64,000 nucleotides of DNA, taken from the NCBI RefSeq assembly GCF_030867145.1, contig NC_134428.1, positions 26,017,320-26,081,319 on the forward strand, written 5' to 3'. This DNA is from Opisthocomus hoazin. Taxonomy: Eukaryota; Chordata; Aves; Opisthocomiformes; Opisthocomidae. Below are positions 42,716 through 53,350 of this stretch, one piece after another. Every line of letters starts with the position of its first letter. The first letter of the stretch is position 1. The notes below the pieces were generated by a model that ran no database searches, was not told where the DNA came from, and was given only the letters and a program-made list of their open reading frames with translations. The translations under genes and the position numbers were made by a program.

Positions 42716-42721
42716 AATAAA
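42716..42721 (+). terminator. Alternative poly(A) signal AATAAA
   Basis: AATAAA within TTCTTAATAAAAGC, with a second AATAAA about 50 bp downstream (near 42766). It would give a shorter 3' UTR. Confidence 0.35.
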
Positions 42722-43559
42722 AGCACCGTAAAGCATTTACTATTAGGAGCTTTATTTTGTAAAATAAAAGTACCTGAAGACTTGTACAATATCTATATTA
42801 GGTCTAAAGGTTTAGGGAGTCTTCTATTTTTTAAAGGCGATAGCACTCAATTTATCTGCAAATAGTGTTTTTTAAAGGACACAGATTAAAACTAAGTGTA
42901 AACACAAATTCCGTTTCACTCTCGGCCCCGCAGCACAAACGCATTGCAAGAAGGTGGTGTTAGGTTTGTGCGGCACTTGTGCAGTGCAATAAGAAACCCT
43001 TCGTAGGTGCTACATTGCCTTGGGTAGGGTGACAAGGGAATACAGGCTACAAGGGGCTCGATGATTGTCTTGTGGCCTTCCAAGTATTAATTTGTACAGA
43101 TTTGCTCACCAACTGTGCCTCACCATTGGTTAAAATTGAATTTTAAGTCCTGTTGCAAATGCAGTTTCTCTTCTGGACACGATGTCAGATTTTACACTGG
43201 AATATCTACAGTTCTAAAAACTGCATGTCACACCACTGTACGCTGATACTGGGACGTGGGGCTTGCCCACACCTTTGATATTCTCTTCTGTATTTTAATG
43301 TTTTTGAACTGTACAGTAATCTGGAAAGCAGGCTGTCTTTACTTGGGATTGAACATTGTACCATAAATTTTAAATTATTTGAGGACAAGTGCATGAGACT
43401 GTGTCAATGCCTTTTATTATTTATTTGTATGTTTTATTATTCAAGGTGTATGCACTTTTAATATGCAGAATTTATATTTTTATGTTAAAAACCATTTTCT
43501 TTCAGAAAGAAGAGTTTGAATATGAGGAATTGGAATTAAGTGCAAAAAGGGGAATATGT

Positions 43560-43575
43560 AATAAAATACAATAAA
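43560..43575 (+). terminator. Tandem poly(A) signals, candidate USP31 3' end
   Basis: AATAAA at 43560-43565 and again at 43570-43575, at the end of an AT-rich stretch and immediately before GC-rich intergenic DNA. This is the best candidate for the distal USP31 cleavage site. Confidence 0.55.
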
Positions 43576-46500
43576 TTTATTACTAGGCATCCTGCCTGAG
43601 CGAGCGTTTTTCCAGGTCGGCACCGTCGCCTGACCGGGAGGCAGCGGCTGCGCTCGCGACTGCTCCAGCCTGGCCGTGCTCTCGGGCTGCCGGGCACCGG
43701 GCTGCGTGTTCCTCGGTGCAGGGCTCGGCGTGGGGCTCGCGCTGGGACCCCCTTCCTTCATTCTTGGGTTTGCATCCAGCTCCTGGCGCCGAGCAGCGCG
43801 GAGCTGCGTGCTGGCTGCGGCGTGCCGGCGGTGGGCTCGCTCCCTGCAGACGGGAGCATCTCTGGGGCAGGGTGGGGGTCGGCGTGGGGCGGCTGCGGGG
43901 GCTTCACCGCCGGCTCCTCCTGGGGAGGGGAGACTGAGGCTCCTACCGTACCCCCCGACGCTGTCCCTGATGCTTCTCTCTCCGCAGACCGGCAGCCTGG
44001 GTCTTGCTGGTGCTCGGCTGGGGTCCCTGCTGCCGGCACGTCCCGAGAGCAGGGTGCAGGACCTGGACGGAGCCTTTTTGTGCCGGTGAGTTTGGTCCGT
44101 GGGGCCCACGGGCAGGGGGATGCTGTCTGGCTCCTCTCTGGGGCTCGGGGGCTCATAGCAGGCAGAGGCGGGGGTCTCTCCTGTCTGCCCGGCTGTGCCT
44201 TCGCATCTGGGCTCAGCCTCCCTGTTCCTGCCCTGAAGCCCTGCAGAAAGCTCAGGCTTCTGCTTGGCGGCTGTCGCTGCCCTGGCTCCTTTCTGTCCAG
44301 GGGTCTCTGATCACGGCTTCCCATCCCCGTTGGCCCTGTGTCCTGGGGCCACCGAGGCTGTGCCCCCCTCACCAGCGGGTGCAGGGCTCTGGTGGGGGCC
44401 TCCCCACGTCCCCTCTCGTGCAGTGCCAGTGCTGGCCATGCTCCAGCCCGCCCCTTGTCCCCGGGCCACTGCAGTGACGCAGCGCGTGGCTCTGCTGTTG
44501 GAGGCTTGGTTCAATATTAGCCTTTTTTAATGGTTCTTTATTGAACTGAGGCTTAAACTGTGCGAAAGGGATAGTAACAGAGTGTTTAATTGTGTGCTCC
44601 TCTAGCTCTGCATCCTAATTAAATATTGTTTTTCATTTAGCAGGACGTGCAGCTGAGGCTCTCTGGCTGGAGAGGAGGATGTGGAATGCAGATGGGCTGT
44701 GCCTCCTCGCCTTGGCCCGGTGAGGAGGACGGAGCGAGGTGGGAGGAGGACAGGCCGTCGCGGCTGGCTGCTGAAGGGTGGACCTCTCTGTCTGCAGATG
44801 ACATCCTCGGCTGGTTGAGCTGCTCCAGCTGCCGCGGCTGCAGGCAGGGCTGGGAAGCCATCCCCGGGGCGGCTGGGCTGCCTGGGCTCCCAGCTGGAGC
44901 GTGGACGGGGTGTGAAATGCGTTAGCAATCCCCCGTGTTGTCTTGGCTGGAGACCGCGAGGGGACAACGGGAGACGCGGTTGGAGCTGCCCAGGGGCATT
45001 TCCACTGTGGACTCTGGTCTTCCTGCTTGAGTGGGCCATCAGACCCCTGTAGTAGGGGCTGCTCCTCGTGCTTCACAAACTTGCCTTTAAATGCAATTTT
45101 TGATTCTTAAGAGTTTTTTCCTCTCTTCTCCCCCTCCTGCGTGCGTCGTTTTGTCTTCCCACAGCAGTGCTGCAGCCGGAGGGGCGGGCGTGGGGTCTCG
45201 GCGGGGCTGCTGGGCTGCGCTGGCCCGGCCGGGGCACGGCAGCGTGGCACGCACCGTGCTGCCCGGGCGCTCGGCCGTGGGCTCTGGCGTGGGGTTTGGA
45301 GAGACGGCTCCCGTTGTGGGTTCTTCTTGTGGAGTGGTGGCTGGCTGCGGCTGTTCGCGCGTCGGCTTTGCTGCATCGCGGCAGCTCCGCAGCGCGGGCG
45401 GCCGGGCGCTTCCCCGTCGTCAGGTTGGTTTGCAAGGTGCTGCTCCTGGGGTTGCTGTGCTCCAGGAGCCGGCTGGGGTGGGTGGGGATGAGGTGGAGAC
45501 TTGTCTTCTGCTTTATTCCAGCCGGTTCTGGCATGTGGCACTTTATTGCAATGCACTTCTGGTGTGAAGAGGAGCCTCAGCCCAGCTTCCTTATGCCTGC
45601 AGTGGCTGCGTTTCCCCTATAATCTTGTTGCCTTCGTGCCTCAGTGCTGTAGAATATTGTCACCTCTCCGGCCCTGGGGACAGCAGCAGGCTGCACCGCG
45701 CCGCGTCGGTCGTCTCCATCTCTCTGGACAGAACAGGGAGGAGGCAGCCGTGCCCCGCGGCGCTGGCCGGAGGGCTGCGCGCAGCCGGCAGGATCGTGCC
45801 ACAGGGCTCATCCCTGCCCCGCCGAGCTGGCAGGAGCCTGGCCGGGGGCCCAGCACCTCCCCTGGTATCAGAGCTAAAGTGAAAACCACGCGTTGAAGGG
45901 GCGGCTCTGCCTTTTTCCTGGAGCTTTCTTGATTTACGGTGCTGGCACCTGTGGTTGCCGTGGTCTTCCAGCAGCCAGTGCTGGAGCCACGGACGGCTCC
46001 GGGGGCTGCAGAGCCGCGGCCCCGCGGTGCCCGGCTCCTGTCCCGGCGTGTCGGGGCACTGCTGGGGCTGCTGCGCCCACCTGGGCTGGGGACACGGCCG
46101 TCCCTGGGGACTGTCACAGCACGGTGGGCACGCAGCGCCCGGCCGGCGTCCCCGGCACAGCATGGCAGTCACTCGAGGGGAGCCCAGCTCTTGCCGGGGC
46201 AGGACGGGTCCCGGCGCCGAGACCCCCATCTGCCAGCCCTCCCGTGCTGCGGGGACGTGGCTGGCGGCGCTGGGCTTCGCCGCGGACAGGGACGCTGCGT
46301 CTGGGGCAGCAGCAAGCTGTGAAGTGTCGTGTCGGCTGTCGGTGCGCGCCGCGTGCCCCCGCTGCCGTGCTCACTGCCCGGGGCAGGCGGGGTCACCCAC
46401 AAACCCCCCCGGTCCCCAAGTTGCAGATGTGTCCCCGGCTGTCGCTGATGTCCCGTCACCCAGCTGCGGTTGCAGAAATACTGAAGCTGGCTCGTCTGCC

Positions 46501-46685
46501 AAAGGCCGTGCTGCGTGACCCCTCGCCCAGCGCGTCCCTGGGCTGGAGGGGACGGCACCGCAGTGCAGCCACCGCGCAGCTTCGCTCCACGTTGCCGCCT
46601 TTCCCGCCGGGAGCGGCGAGCCAGAGCCGGGCCCAGGGGTGCCGGTGGCTGCGCTGGGCGGTCGCGGCGTGCGAGACCCGTCCTG

Positions 46686-47040
46686 TTCCTGTGTACCAGA
46701 GGGAGCAGTTAGTTCGTGTCTTGGATGGAAATGGGGATGACAGATGTCACACTAAATCATAGGGTCATCACTTATTTATAGGCGATCACGTTAAAGAGAT
46801 ATTAGTATAGCCAAAGGCTTTACAGAATTAGAGTTAATATGTTTATATTTATTGTATTTGCCAGTATTTCTCCAGTCCAGCCAGGTTTTTATGGCCACTT
46901 ATTAAATAGAGAGCCTGCTGCAGTTCCTTTAACCCAGCTGGGAGGGTGGCAAGAGGGCGATTGGAAAACACTTGAGAACTTTGATCTCCGAGCAATTAAA
47001 TTTTATTGCCTCCCTGTTGCCGAGGGTCCGACGGCGGGTG
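46686..47040. promoter_or_regulatory. AT-rich island 1, candidate CNE
   Basis: A sharp switch from GC-rich DNA to complex AT-rich sequence containing AGGCGATCACGTTAAAGAGA, GCAATTAAATTTTATTGCC (an inverted pair around AATT) and TTAATATGTTTATATTTATT. No ORF. Confidence 0.3.
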
Positions 47041-47439
47041 CTCTGTGCGCCGTGGATGAAGCGAGGGCAGGCTGGGGCTGGAGCGGTGATTACATCTGGG
47101 TCAGCAGGGGAGGCGGCGGCAGGGCGCGGAGCGGGGCTCGCAGATGTTGGGGTCCCCGGCCGGGATTACCGCGTGCTGCGCCAGGGTTCGATCCCCGAGA
47201 GATGAGGCGGGGGTGTCCCCGGGGAGCGCTGGCTGCGGGGCACAGGCTTTCGCCTGGTCCCTGTGCCTCAGAAGCCCGGTTTGGTGCCTGCCGCCGGCGT
47301 GGGGGGCACCAGCGGACCCCCCTTGCCGATGTGTGAACCGGGGGAGCCGAGGAAACCTCTTGCTGGGCTGATGGACCGGGCGCGGCAGTGGCTCCACGGG
47401 GACCGATGGGCGAGGAGCCTGCAGGCTGCTGCTCTCCGC

Positions 47440-47900
47440 TGGGATATTTATTAACCCCCGGCTGCCTCCGAGAGCCAGCGCAAAACCCCGTCTTTGGAGG
47501 CCGTCGATAAATTAGAACATATTAGGGCCTGTCAGCCGTACCCCTGGACTCTTAAATTTTGTTCTAATTAGGGTATCGCTTTTCCTTTCTCAGCACTTTT
47601 TCCCCTCTGCTGGGTATCGATCCTTTCTCTGTGGGGATCTGACCAACTGTTGACAATTTATGGTAACATAAAACTAGTGCCTCTCACAGCAAACACCCAG
47701 CTTTTAGTAAAATCCGCTGACGCTGGCCTCTGGCTGGCAGCCGAACCTGATCACCAGATGGATTCAGCAGTCGGGGCCGTGCCGGTGCCTGGTCGTTTTG
47801 CACAGAGGGATTTTTACTGTAACACTTAACAGGCTTTGAATTGTCATAATATTTCATAAATACATATGTACCTATTGAAAGGCTTGAGGCCCGTGGGAAG
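47440..47900. promoter_or_regulatory. AT-rich island 2, candidate CNE
   Basis: Contains GATAAATTAGAACATATTAG, TTCTAATTAGGGTATCGC (a homeodomain-type TAATTA core) and TTGTCATAATATTTCATAAA. It is unique, non-repetitive sequence between GC-rich blocks. Confidence 0.35.
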
Positions 47901-48435
47901 CCCTGAGCGCGCTTCCGAGACCTCGCCGGGCTGGTGGGCGCTGACGGCGTCCGTCTGGTGGCTGGGGCAGCCGTCGGGCTGCGTCGCTGGGGACACGGCT
48001 CCTGCCGGGACAGACGGGCACGCGGGTTTTTGTCGTAGGCAGGGAAGAGCCTGGCGGTGTCTGGGATGTCTGGTGAGGTCTCCCGCTGACAGCTGAGCGC
48101 GGTGCTGTGCTGGGGAGAAGTGCTCCTCGCCGTGCCGGTCCGCGGGAGCTTGCGGTGCCTTCGTGGCCGCGGAGGTGCCGGCTCGGTTTGCGCACGTGCC
48201 GAACCTCTGCGTCGGGCGGCGAAGGCGGCGGTGCCCTCGCTGTGAGGCTCTTCCCGACGGAGCGCTGGCTGGCAGCTCGGAGCTGGGGTGCTCGATGGCC
48301 GCGGGGATGGCAGGGCTGGAGCAGCCTGCGGGGTCTGCCCCGTGGCGTGGGGCGACAGCAGAGATCTCGGGGAGCAGAGGCTGGCGCGGCCGCAGAGCGC
48401 AGCAGCGGGGCTGGGGTTTGGCCGCGGTGCGGGGC

Positions 48436-48456
48436 CCGTCCGTCCGTCCGTCCCTC
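48436..48456. repeat. (CGTC)n microsatellite
   Basis: A short run of CGTC units ending CCCTCCC in a GC-rich block. Confidence 0.7.
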
Positions 48457-48559
48457 CCGGCTGGGAGCGCTCGCTGTCGTAGTGCGAGTCCTGCCGCCTC
48501 TTCTCCGGAGACGTTTAAACGGGGGAAGTGGGCACGTTGCTGGGTGCGGGCACGATTTA

Positions 48560-48960
48560 TCGAGGCACCGTGTGGCCCTTTTTCCACATTAGTTTCATCC
48601 AGTGAAAAAATAATAAGAAACTGCACGTCTAACATAATGACCTGAATTTCTTGGTAAACGAATGCAGCGGGGCTGGCTGTGTGTTTCCACTCGGTCCGAG
48701 CCAAACTGTGATAAATTGATCCTTCCTGAAGGTATTGAGTATTTCTCAAACGATTCATCAGCCCCGCAACAAATTCCTCTGTCGGCCCTAGCTGACACCC
48801 GATTTTAAACACTTCTTCCAGCCCCGGCGCAGAGGAGTGGCTGCTTGGGAAGCAGGGACCTCATCATTTTTTAATGCACTGCAGTTCCTGGGCTTATGGA
48901 ATATTTATAACAAAGTCATTATTTACCAAACAAGCCAGAGTGCGTGCAGGAACCCCTGGT
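48560..48960. promoter_or_regulatory. AT-rich island 3, candidate CNE
   Basis: Complex sequence with TGTGATAAATTGATCCTTCC, TCCAGTGAAAAAATAATAAG and TATTTATAACAAAGTCATTA. No coding signal on either strand. Confidence 0.3.
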
Positions 48961-49549
48961 GGGGGGGAACCCGGGCATCTCCTGTGCCCCTCTCTGCAGT
49001 GCCCGGGGGTCTGGCTGGGGTGTCCTGGCCCCAGATGCCAGGGGACCTGGGTCCCTGATGTGCCTCTGCTGCACGGCCCTGCCTGGAGCTTGGTCTTGTG
49101 GCTGTGTGTGAGGAGCAGCTGGTGGCCAGGGGATGGGGAGGGGGTGGCAGGGGACACGGGGTGCTGCTGTGAGTGGGGGGCTTTGATGCTGGGAAGCCTC
49201 CAAGCCCCTTGACTCGTCCTTGCCGCGGCTGCCCCGGCCCCTGTGCTGTGCTCCCCTGGTGATGCGCAGTGCAGGCTCTGCGGGTCGAGGCTGGCCGTGG
49301 GCTCCCGACCGTGGGTCGTGGTCCCGTGGGTGCGTCCTCGCAGGCTCGGCCAGGGTGGGGTTGGGGGTCCCCGGGAGCTGTCGGTGGCTGCGCTCTGCTG
49401 AGAGCCCAGCTCCTGCTCCTGGGGCAGCCCAGCCCTCCCAGCCCTGCCCGCGTCCAGGGCTGAAAACGCCGTCTGTGGGTAACGCGGCGCTGCCGGCTCC
49501 TTCTTCTGGGTGTCACCAACGCTGCAACATCCGCTCTCCCTGCCGCTCG

Positions 49550-50090
49550 CCTTCTCTCTAGTTCTTTTTTTCATTGAAACGAGTTTAAATTGTTTGAGAA
49601 TATATTAGATTACTCTGTCCCTGCGGTTAGCACGCTTGTGCAGGTGTGAACAGACCGCACAGTTGGCAGCGCTCACACGCGCGCTCTCTCCCTTTTTCAA
49701 TCTGAAAGAAGCCGGCTCCCTGGAGAGCTGGCGCGTTCCCTGACGACCTTAATGAGTTTCCATAGCTGGGGTCAGATTATCCAGGAAGGCGGTAACGGCG
49801 GGGCCGGGGGTGGTTCTCCCTCCCCGCCGCGCCTCTCCCATAGCTTTGTGCTCCAGACGGTGACTAGAGCCGAGCTTGATAGCTCTGCCTGCGCCCGCGA
49901 CGACCACATTTTCTCCTGTAGCAGCAGAAGCGTGTGTGTTGCAAAGCAATTCATGAAGCCCATATGACAGTCTTTAAGCATTTTAATATTTTGCAAATGA
50001 TTTATCATTGGTAACGAGCAGATGATATACTCCACTTCCAGGGTATGGATTATCTGTTAAAGTCCACACGTAAAAGGCAGCTGCGAATGA
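49550..50090. promoter_or_regulatory. AT-rich island 4, candidate CNE
   Basis: Two AT-rich segments (49555-49620 and 49960-50080) with AACGAGTTTAAATTGTTTGA, AATATATTAGATTACTC and TGCAAATGATTTATCATTGG. It lies immediately upstream of the CR1 copy. Confidence 0.3.
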
Positions 50091-50404
50091 CGTCCTGCTG
50101 CAGAGAGGGAAGGTGCAGCCGCTCTGCTGCTTCACACGAGGGGTCAACGGCTTCGGCCGCAGCGCGGGAGGCAACCGGCCGCCCCGCTCGCTGCTCTGGT
50201 GACGTCGGTGAGGGTCCCCCGCGGCGGGGTCCTGTGCCGTGCCGGCACCAGCCCTGCCCTGCGCTGCCCTTGGAGGCTTCGCCCGCCCGACGGGAGCGGG
50301 TGTTGTGCCCGGTCGAGAGCGGAGCGTGGTGCTGATTCCCTGCCGCCGCGGCCGGGGTCGTGGGCTGCGGTGTCACCTCTCGGGGCTCTCTGCTCCCCGA
50401 GTGC

Positions 50405-50856
50405 TGCAGGAAGCTATGAGGATGATGAGGGGACTGGAACATCTCTCCTATGAGGAGAGGCTGAGGGAGCTGGGCTTGTTCAGCCTGGAGAAGAGAAGGC
50501 TGAGAGGGGACCTAATTTATGCTTATAAATATCTGCAGGGTGGGGGTCAGGACGGGGCCAGACTCTTTCCAGTGGTGCCCAGCGACAGGACAAGGGGCAC
50601 CGGGCACAAACTGGAGCAGAGGAAGCTCCAGCTGAACCCGAGGAAGAACTTCTTCCCTCTGAGGGTGACGGAGCCCTGGCCCAGGCTGCCCAGGGAGGCT
50701 GTGGAGTCTCCTTCTCTGGAGATATTCCAGCCCCGCCTGGCCGCGGTGCTGTGCCCCCTGCTCTGGGTGACCCTGCTTGGGCAGGGGGTTGGGCTGGGGG
50801 ACCCACAGAGGGCCCTGCCAACCCCAACCATGCTGGGATTCTGTGATTTATTGGTG
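50405..50856 (+). mobile_element. CR1 LINE 3' region, about 450 bp
   Basis: Typical CR1 3' sequence: GAGGCTGAGGGAGCTGGGCT, then GCCTGGAGAAGAGAAGGCTG, a CAGCGACAGGACAAGGGGCA segment, CTTCTTCCCTCTGAGGGTGA and the terminal GGGATTCTGTGATTTA. It is GC-rich and diverged. A 357-codon frame overlapping it is a by-product of the repeat. Confidence 0.93.
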
Positions 50857-51419
50857 AAGCAACTCATGCGGTGGGTGGTCACGCCGCGCGCTGCCCAGGC
50901 AGGCGTTGTGGCGGCTGCTCACACGCGTGTGCGGCGGGGCCCAGCCCAGGAGCTGCATGGCGGGTCGGTGCCATGGCGGGGGGGGGGCAGCCCTGGGGGG
51001 CTGGGGCCGAGGTCCTCCATCCCCGCCCGGGGGTCTGCGGGGGGTCTGTCCCTGTCGTGCTTGCCGCACACTGTGCTGGGGGGATTGTGTGTGTGCGTGT
51101 ACGCGTGTCTCGTTGCCGCTGGGAGATGCCCATGGCCCGCACTGCTCGCGGCTCCGGTGCCCTGGCGGTGCTGGCTCCATCCCCTGGAGATGCTCAGCGG
51201 GGCTGGGGACCCACGGTGGGTCTGCCACGGGTGGGCACAGCCGCCAGCCTGCCTCATGGCCGGTGGAGCAGCTGCTGGAAAAGTCCCTGGCCCGGAGGTC
51301 TCGCCGGTGTGAGATGCAGGAGGACGGGGAGCTGCCACCCCCCCGGTTTGGAGAGGAGCAGGCTGGGCCATCGGGGCTCGCGCTGGGGCCCATCAACGCC
51401 GAGAGCAGAATGGCGAGCA

Positions 51420-51482
51420 TGCGGTGCGACGCGTGCTGTCGTGGTGCGACGCTGTCGTGGTGCGACGCGTGCTGCGGTGCTG
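51420..51482. repeat. Short imperfect tandem repeat
   Basis: GGTGCGACGCGTGCTG and shortened copies of it (GGTGCGACGCTGTCGT) recur three times within about 60 bp in GC-rich DNA. Confidence 0.65.
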
Positions 51483-51889
51483 TGCCTGGCCCTGCTCCCC
51501 CTGCAAAGCCGAAGCCGCAGAAGGTGCCGTGCCGCCTGGTTTCACCAGGACCTGCTGCACTCCCCTCCCTGCGCATCCCGGGGGGCTCGGTGGTCCCGCG
51601 GTGCCGGCTGCAGGACACGTCGCTCTTTGCACACCTCCATGCGACTTCGACCCAATTTCACGCGTTGTGCAGTCGGTGCTGCCCATCCCGGCATGGCACA
51701 GCCGAGCTCTGGGGCTAAGCGGGGTGACGGCGACGGGGCGCGTGTCCCCCGGGCCTGGGCACCTCCCGCGTGTGCCCCTCACTGTGCCACGTCAAGGGTC
51801 GCAGGCGGAGGCGAGGGGGGACCCTCGCTGCCGACCGGAGGCTCCACTGGCGGGGGGAGGGCGCGGGTGCTGCCCCGTTGCTGTGCCGG

Positions 51890-52440
51890 CTTCGTTACGG
51901 CGAGATTGATGCTGGTTACTGGGTTGGGACTTTTATCACCTGAATGTTTCCTCTTAGCTCCTGAAACCAGCTTCAGCCCAGATTTATTACCCAGCAAATA
52001 AATAAAAGTGCAGGTTTATTTTGCCTCCTTGTTTATCAGAAAGGAATGAAAATGTAAGCAAAATATTAAAAACAAAATAGGCTCAGTTTTACTTTAATTG
52101 ACCTTTGATTTTTAAGTTAATACCTTCCCCATGTTGCTGCTTCAACCTTTAATTTCTCTTGGTGAAGTGGCTGTGTTCAATGATTCATTCTGTCTCGAGG
52201 CAAAGCACACACTGTAATTGGTTTTTAACTTCCTGGAATGTCAAAGCCAGGATTGAAATTTTACGTATCACACCACCAATTCAATACCGGCTTTAATAAT
52301 AATGTTGCAGAAAGGAAGGCAGATTTACAGCTGTAGAAAAATGTAATCAAATTTTGAGCCGGAATGCAATAAGTCCAAATGCTAGTTTTCATTTGGAAGC
52401 TTGTTAGATAAATGTGGTATCACCTGCGCGTTCCCAGCCC
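51890..52440. promoter_or_regulatory. AT-rich island 5, strongest candidate CNE
   Basis: About 550 bp of complex AT-rich sequence with homeodomain-like and nuclear-receptor-like words: TTTAATTGACCTTTGATTTT, GTAATTGG, CAATTCAATACCGGC, CTTTAATAATAATG and TGTAATCAAATTTTGAG. It is free of recognisable repeats and abruptly bounded by GC-rich DNA on both sides. Confidence 0.4.
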
Positions 52441-52689
52441 GTCTCTGCCGCTCCCGGCCCCATCCGGTGTCGCCGGTGGGCGTGGGGGGCTGTGCTGGCA
52501 CGGGTGCCCCCGCCGCTCCCCGGACCTGCAGCCCAGGACCAGCTGGTGGGAAGTGAGGGCGTGGGAGCTGCTCGTGATGGCGCCTGCCCCGAGCATCCGC
52601 CCGGCACGGTGGCCTTGGCCATGCCGTGGTGCCCGCTGTGGTGCCCGCCGTGGAGCTGCCGGCTCCCGCTGCTCTCCGGCCGGCCAGGT

Positions 52690-52915
52690 GCTGCTGGGGG
52701 CCAAACACCTCTAATACACTGCAGATGCCAAGTAAGTAATCGATTTTGGCCAATTAATGTCTGATACAAACTAATAACCCTGCTCTCCCTGTCTTATTAC
52801 CGAATGACCTCCAGCAATCCATTAGTGTAACGAATGATATGCGAGTGTTCAGCATGGCTAATGACTCGGGATTAAGCCTGGTGACACCTAATTCATCAGC
52901 GTGCTCCCGCACCGC
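52690..52915. promoter_or_regulatory. AT-rich island 6, candidate CNE
   Basis: Contains AAGTAATCGATTTTGGCCAA, CCAATTAATG, CTAATAACC, CATTAGTGTAACGAATGATA and GGCTAATGACTCGGGATTAA: a dense run of TAAT cores with a TGACTCG AP-1-like word. Confidence 0.4.
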
Positions 52916-53219
52916 AGTGCCCGTTGCGCCCGCCGCTCGTCCGTCACCACCGGTTCCTCGCCCGGGCGCGAGGGCCGTGTCCCCTCGTCCCCCCGTGCAG
53001 CCACCAGTGCCAGGCTGGACCCTGGGGCTGCCCCACACTGCCCCGGGGGGGCTGGGGCTCCAGGGAAAGCCGTCGTGGGGCTCGGGGACCCAGCACCCCG
53101 TAGTGCCTTGTGCTGGCGTGGCCGAGCCGCCCGCTGCCGTGTGTCCGCCGGCCCCGTGCGTCTCCCTGCTCCGCCGCCTGCCCGGCTGCCTGCAGCTCCG
53201 CTGTCCCTGCTCCCTACTT

Positions 53220-53350
53220 AGCCTGCCCTAAAAAGCCAACTAAGCTGAAATGATTTTCTTCCCTTGGAAGAGCCTTTAAATAATGCATCGCCCTCACTTG
53301 CTGTTATCTGAATGTTCTAAAGATCCAGGGGACTTTTCCTTCTCGCCCGT
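53220..53350. promoter_or_regulatory. AT-rich island 7, candidate CNE
   Basis: A short complex block with GCTGAAATGATTTTCTTCCC and CTTTAAATAATGCATCGCCC. No ORF. Confidence 0.25.

Larger units (their letters stand above)
37249..43590 (+). other. USP31: Probable long USP31 3' UTR
   Basis: About 6.3 kb without a coding region I can support. It starts AT-rich and includes many T-runs and A-runs. The last kilobase (about 42580-43590) is AT-rich and ends in tandem AATAAA signals. Two GC-rich blocks (about 39950-41270 and 42130-42560) interrupt it. Human USP31 also has a multi-kilobase 3' UTR. Earlier hexamers near 42716 and 42766 could give shorter forms. Confidence 0.55.

Noticed and set aside
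50239-51312. 357-codon plus-strand frame
   Set aside because: It overlaps and is generated by the CR1 3' region and flanking GC-rich DNA.
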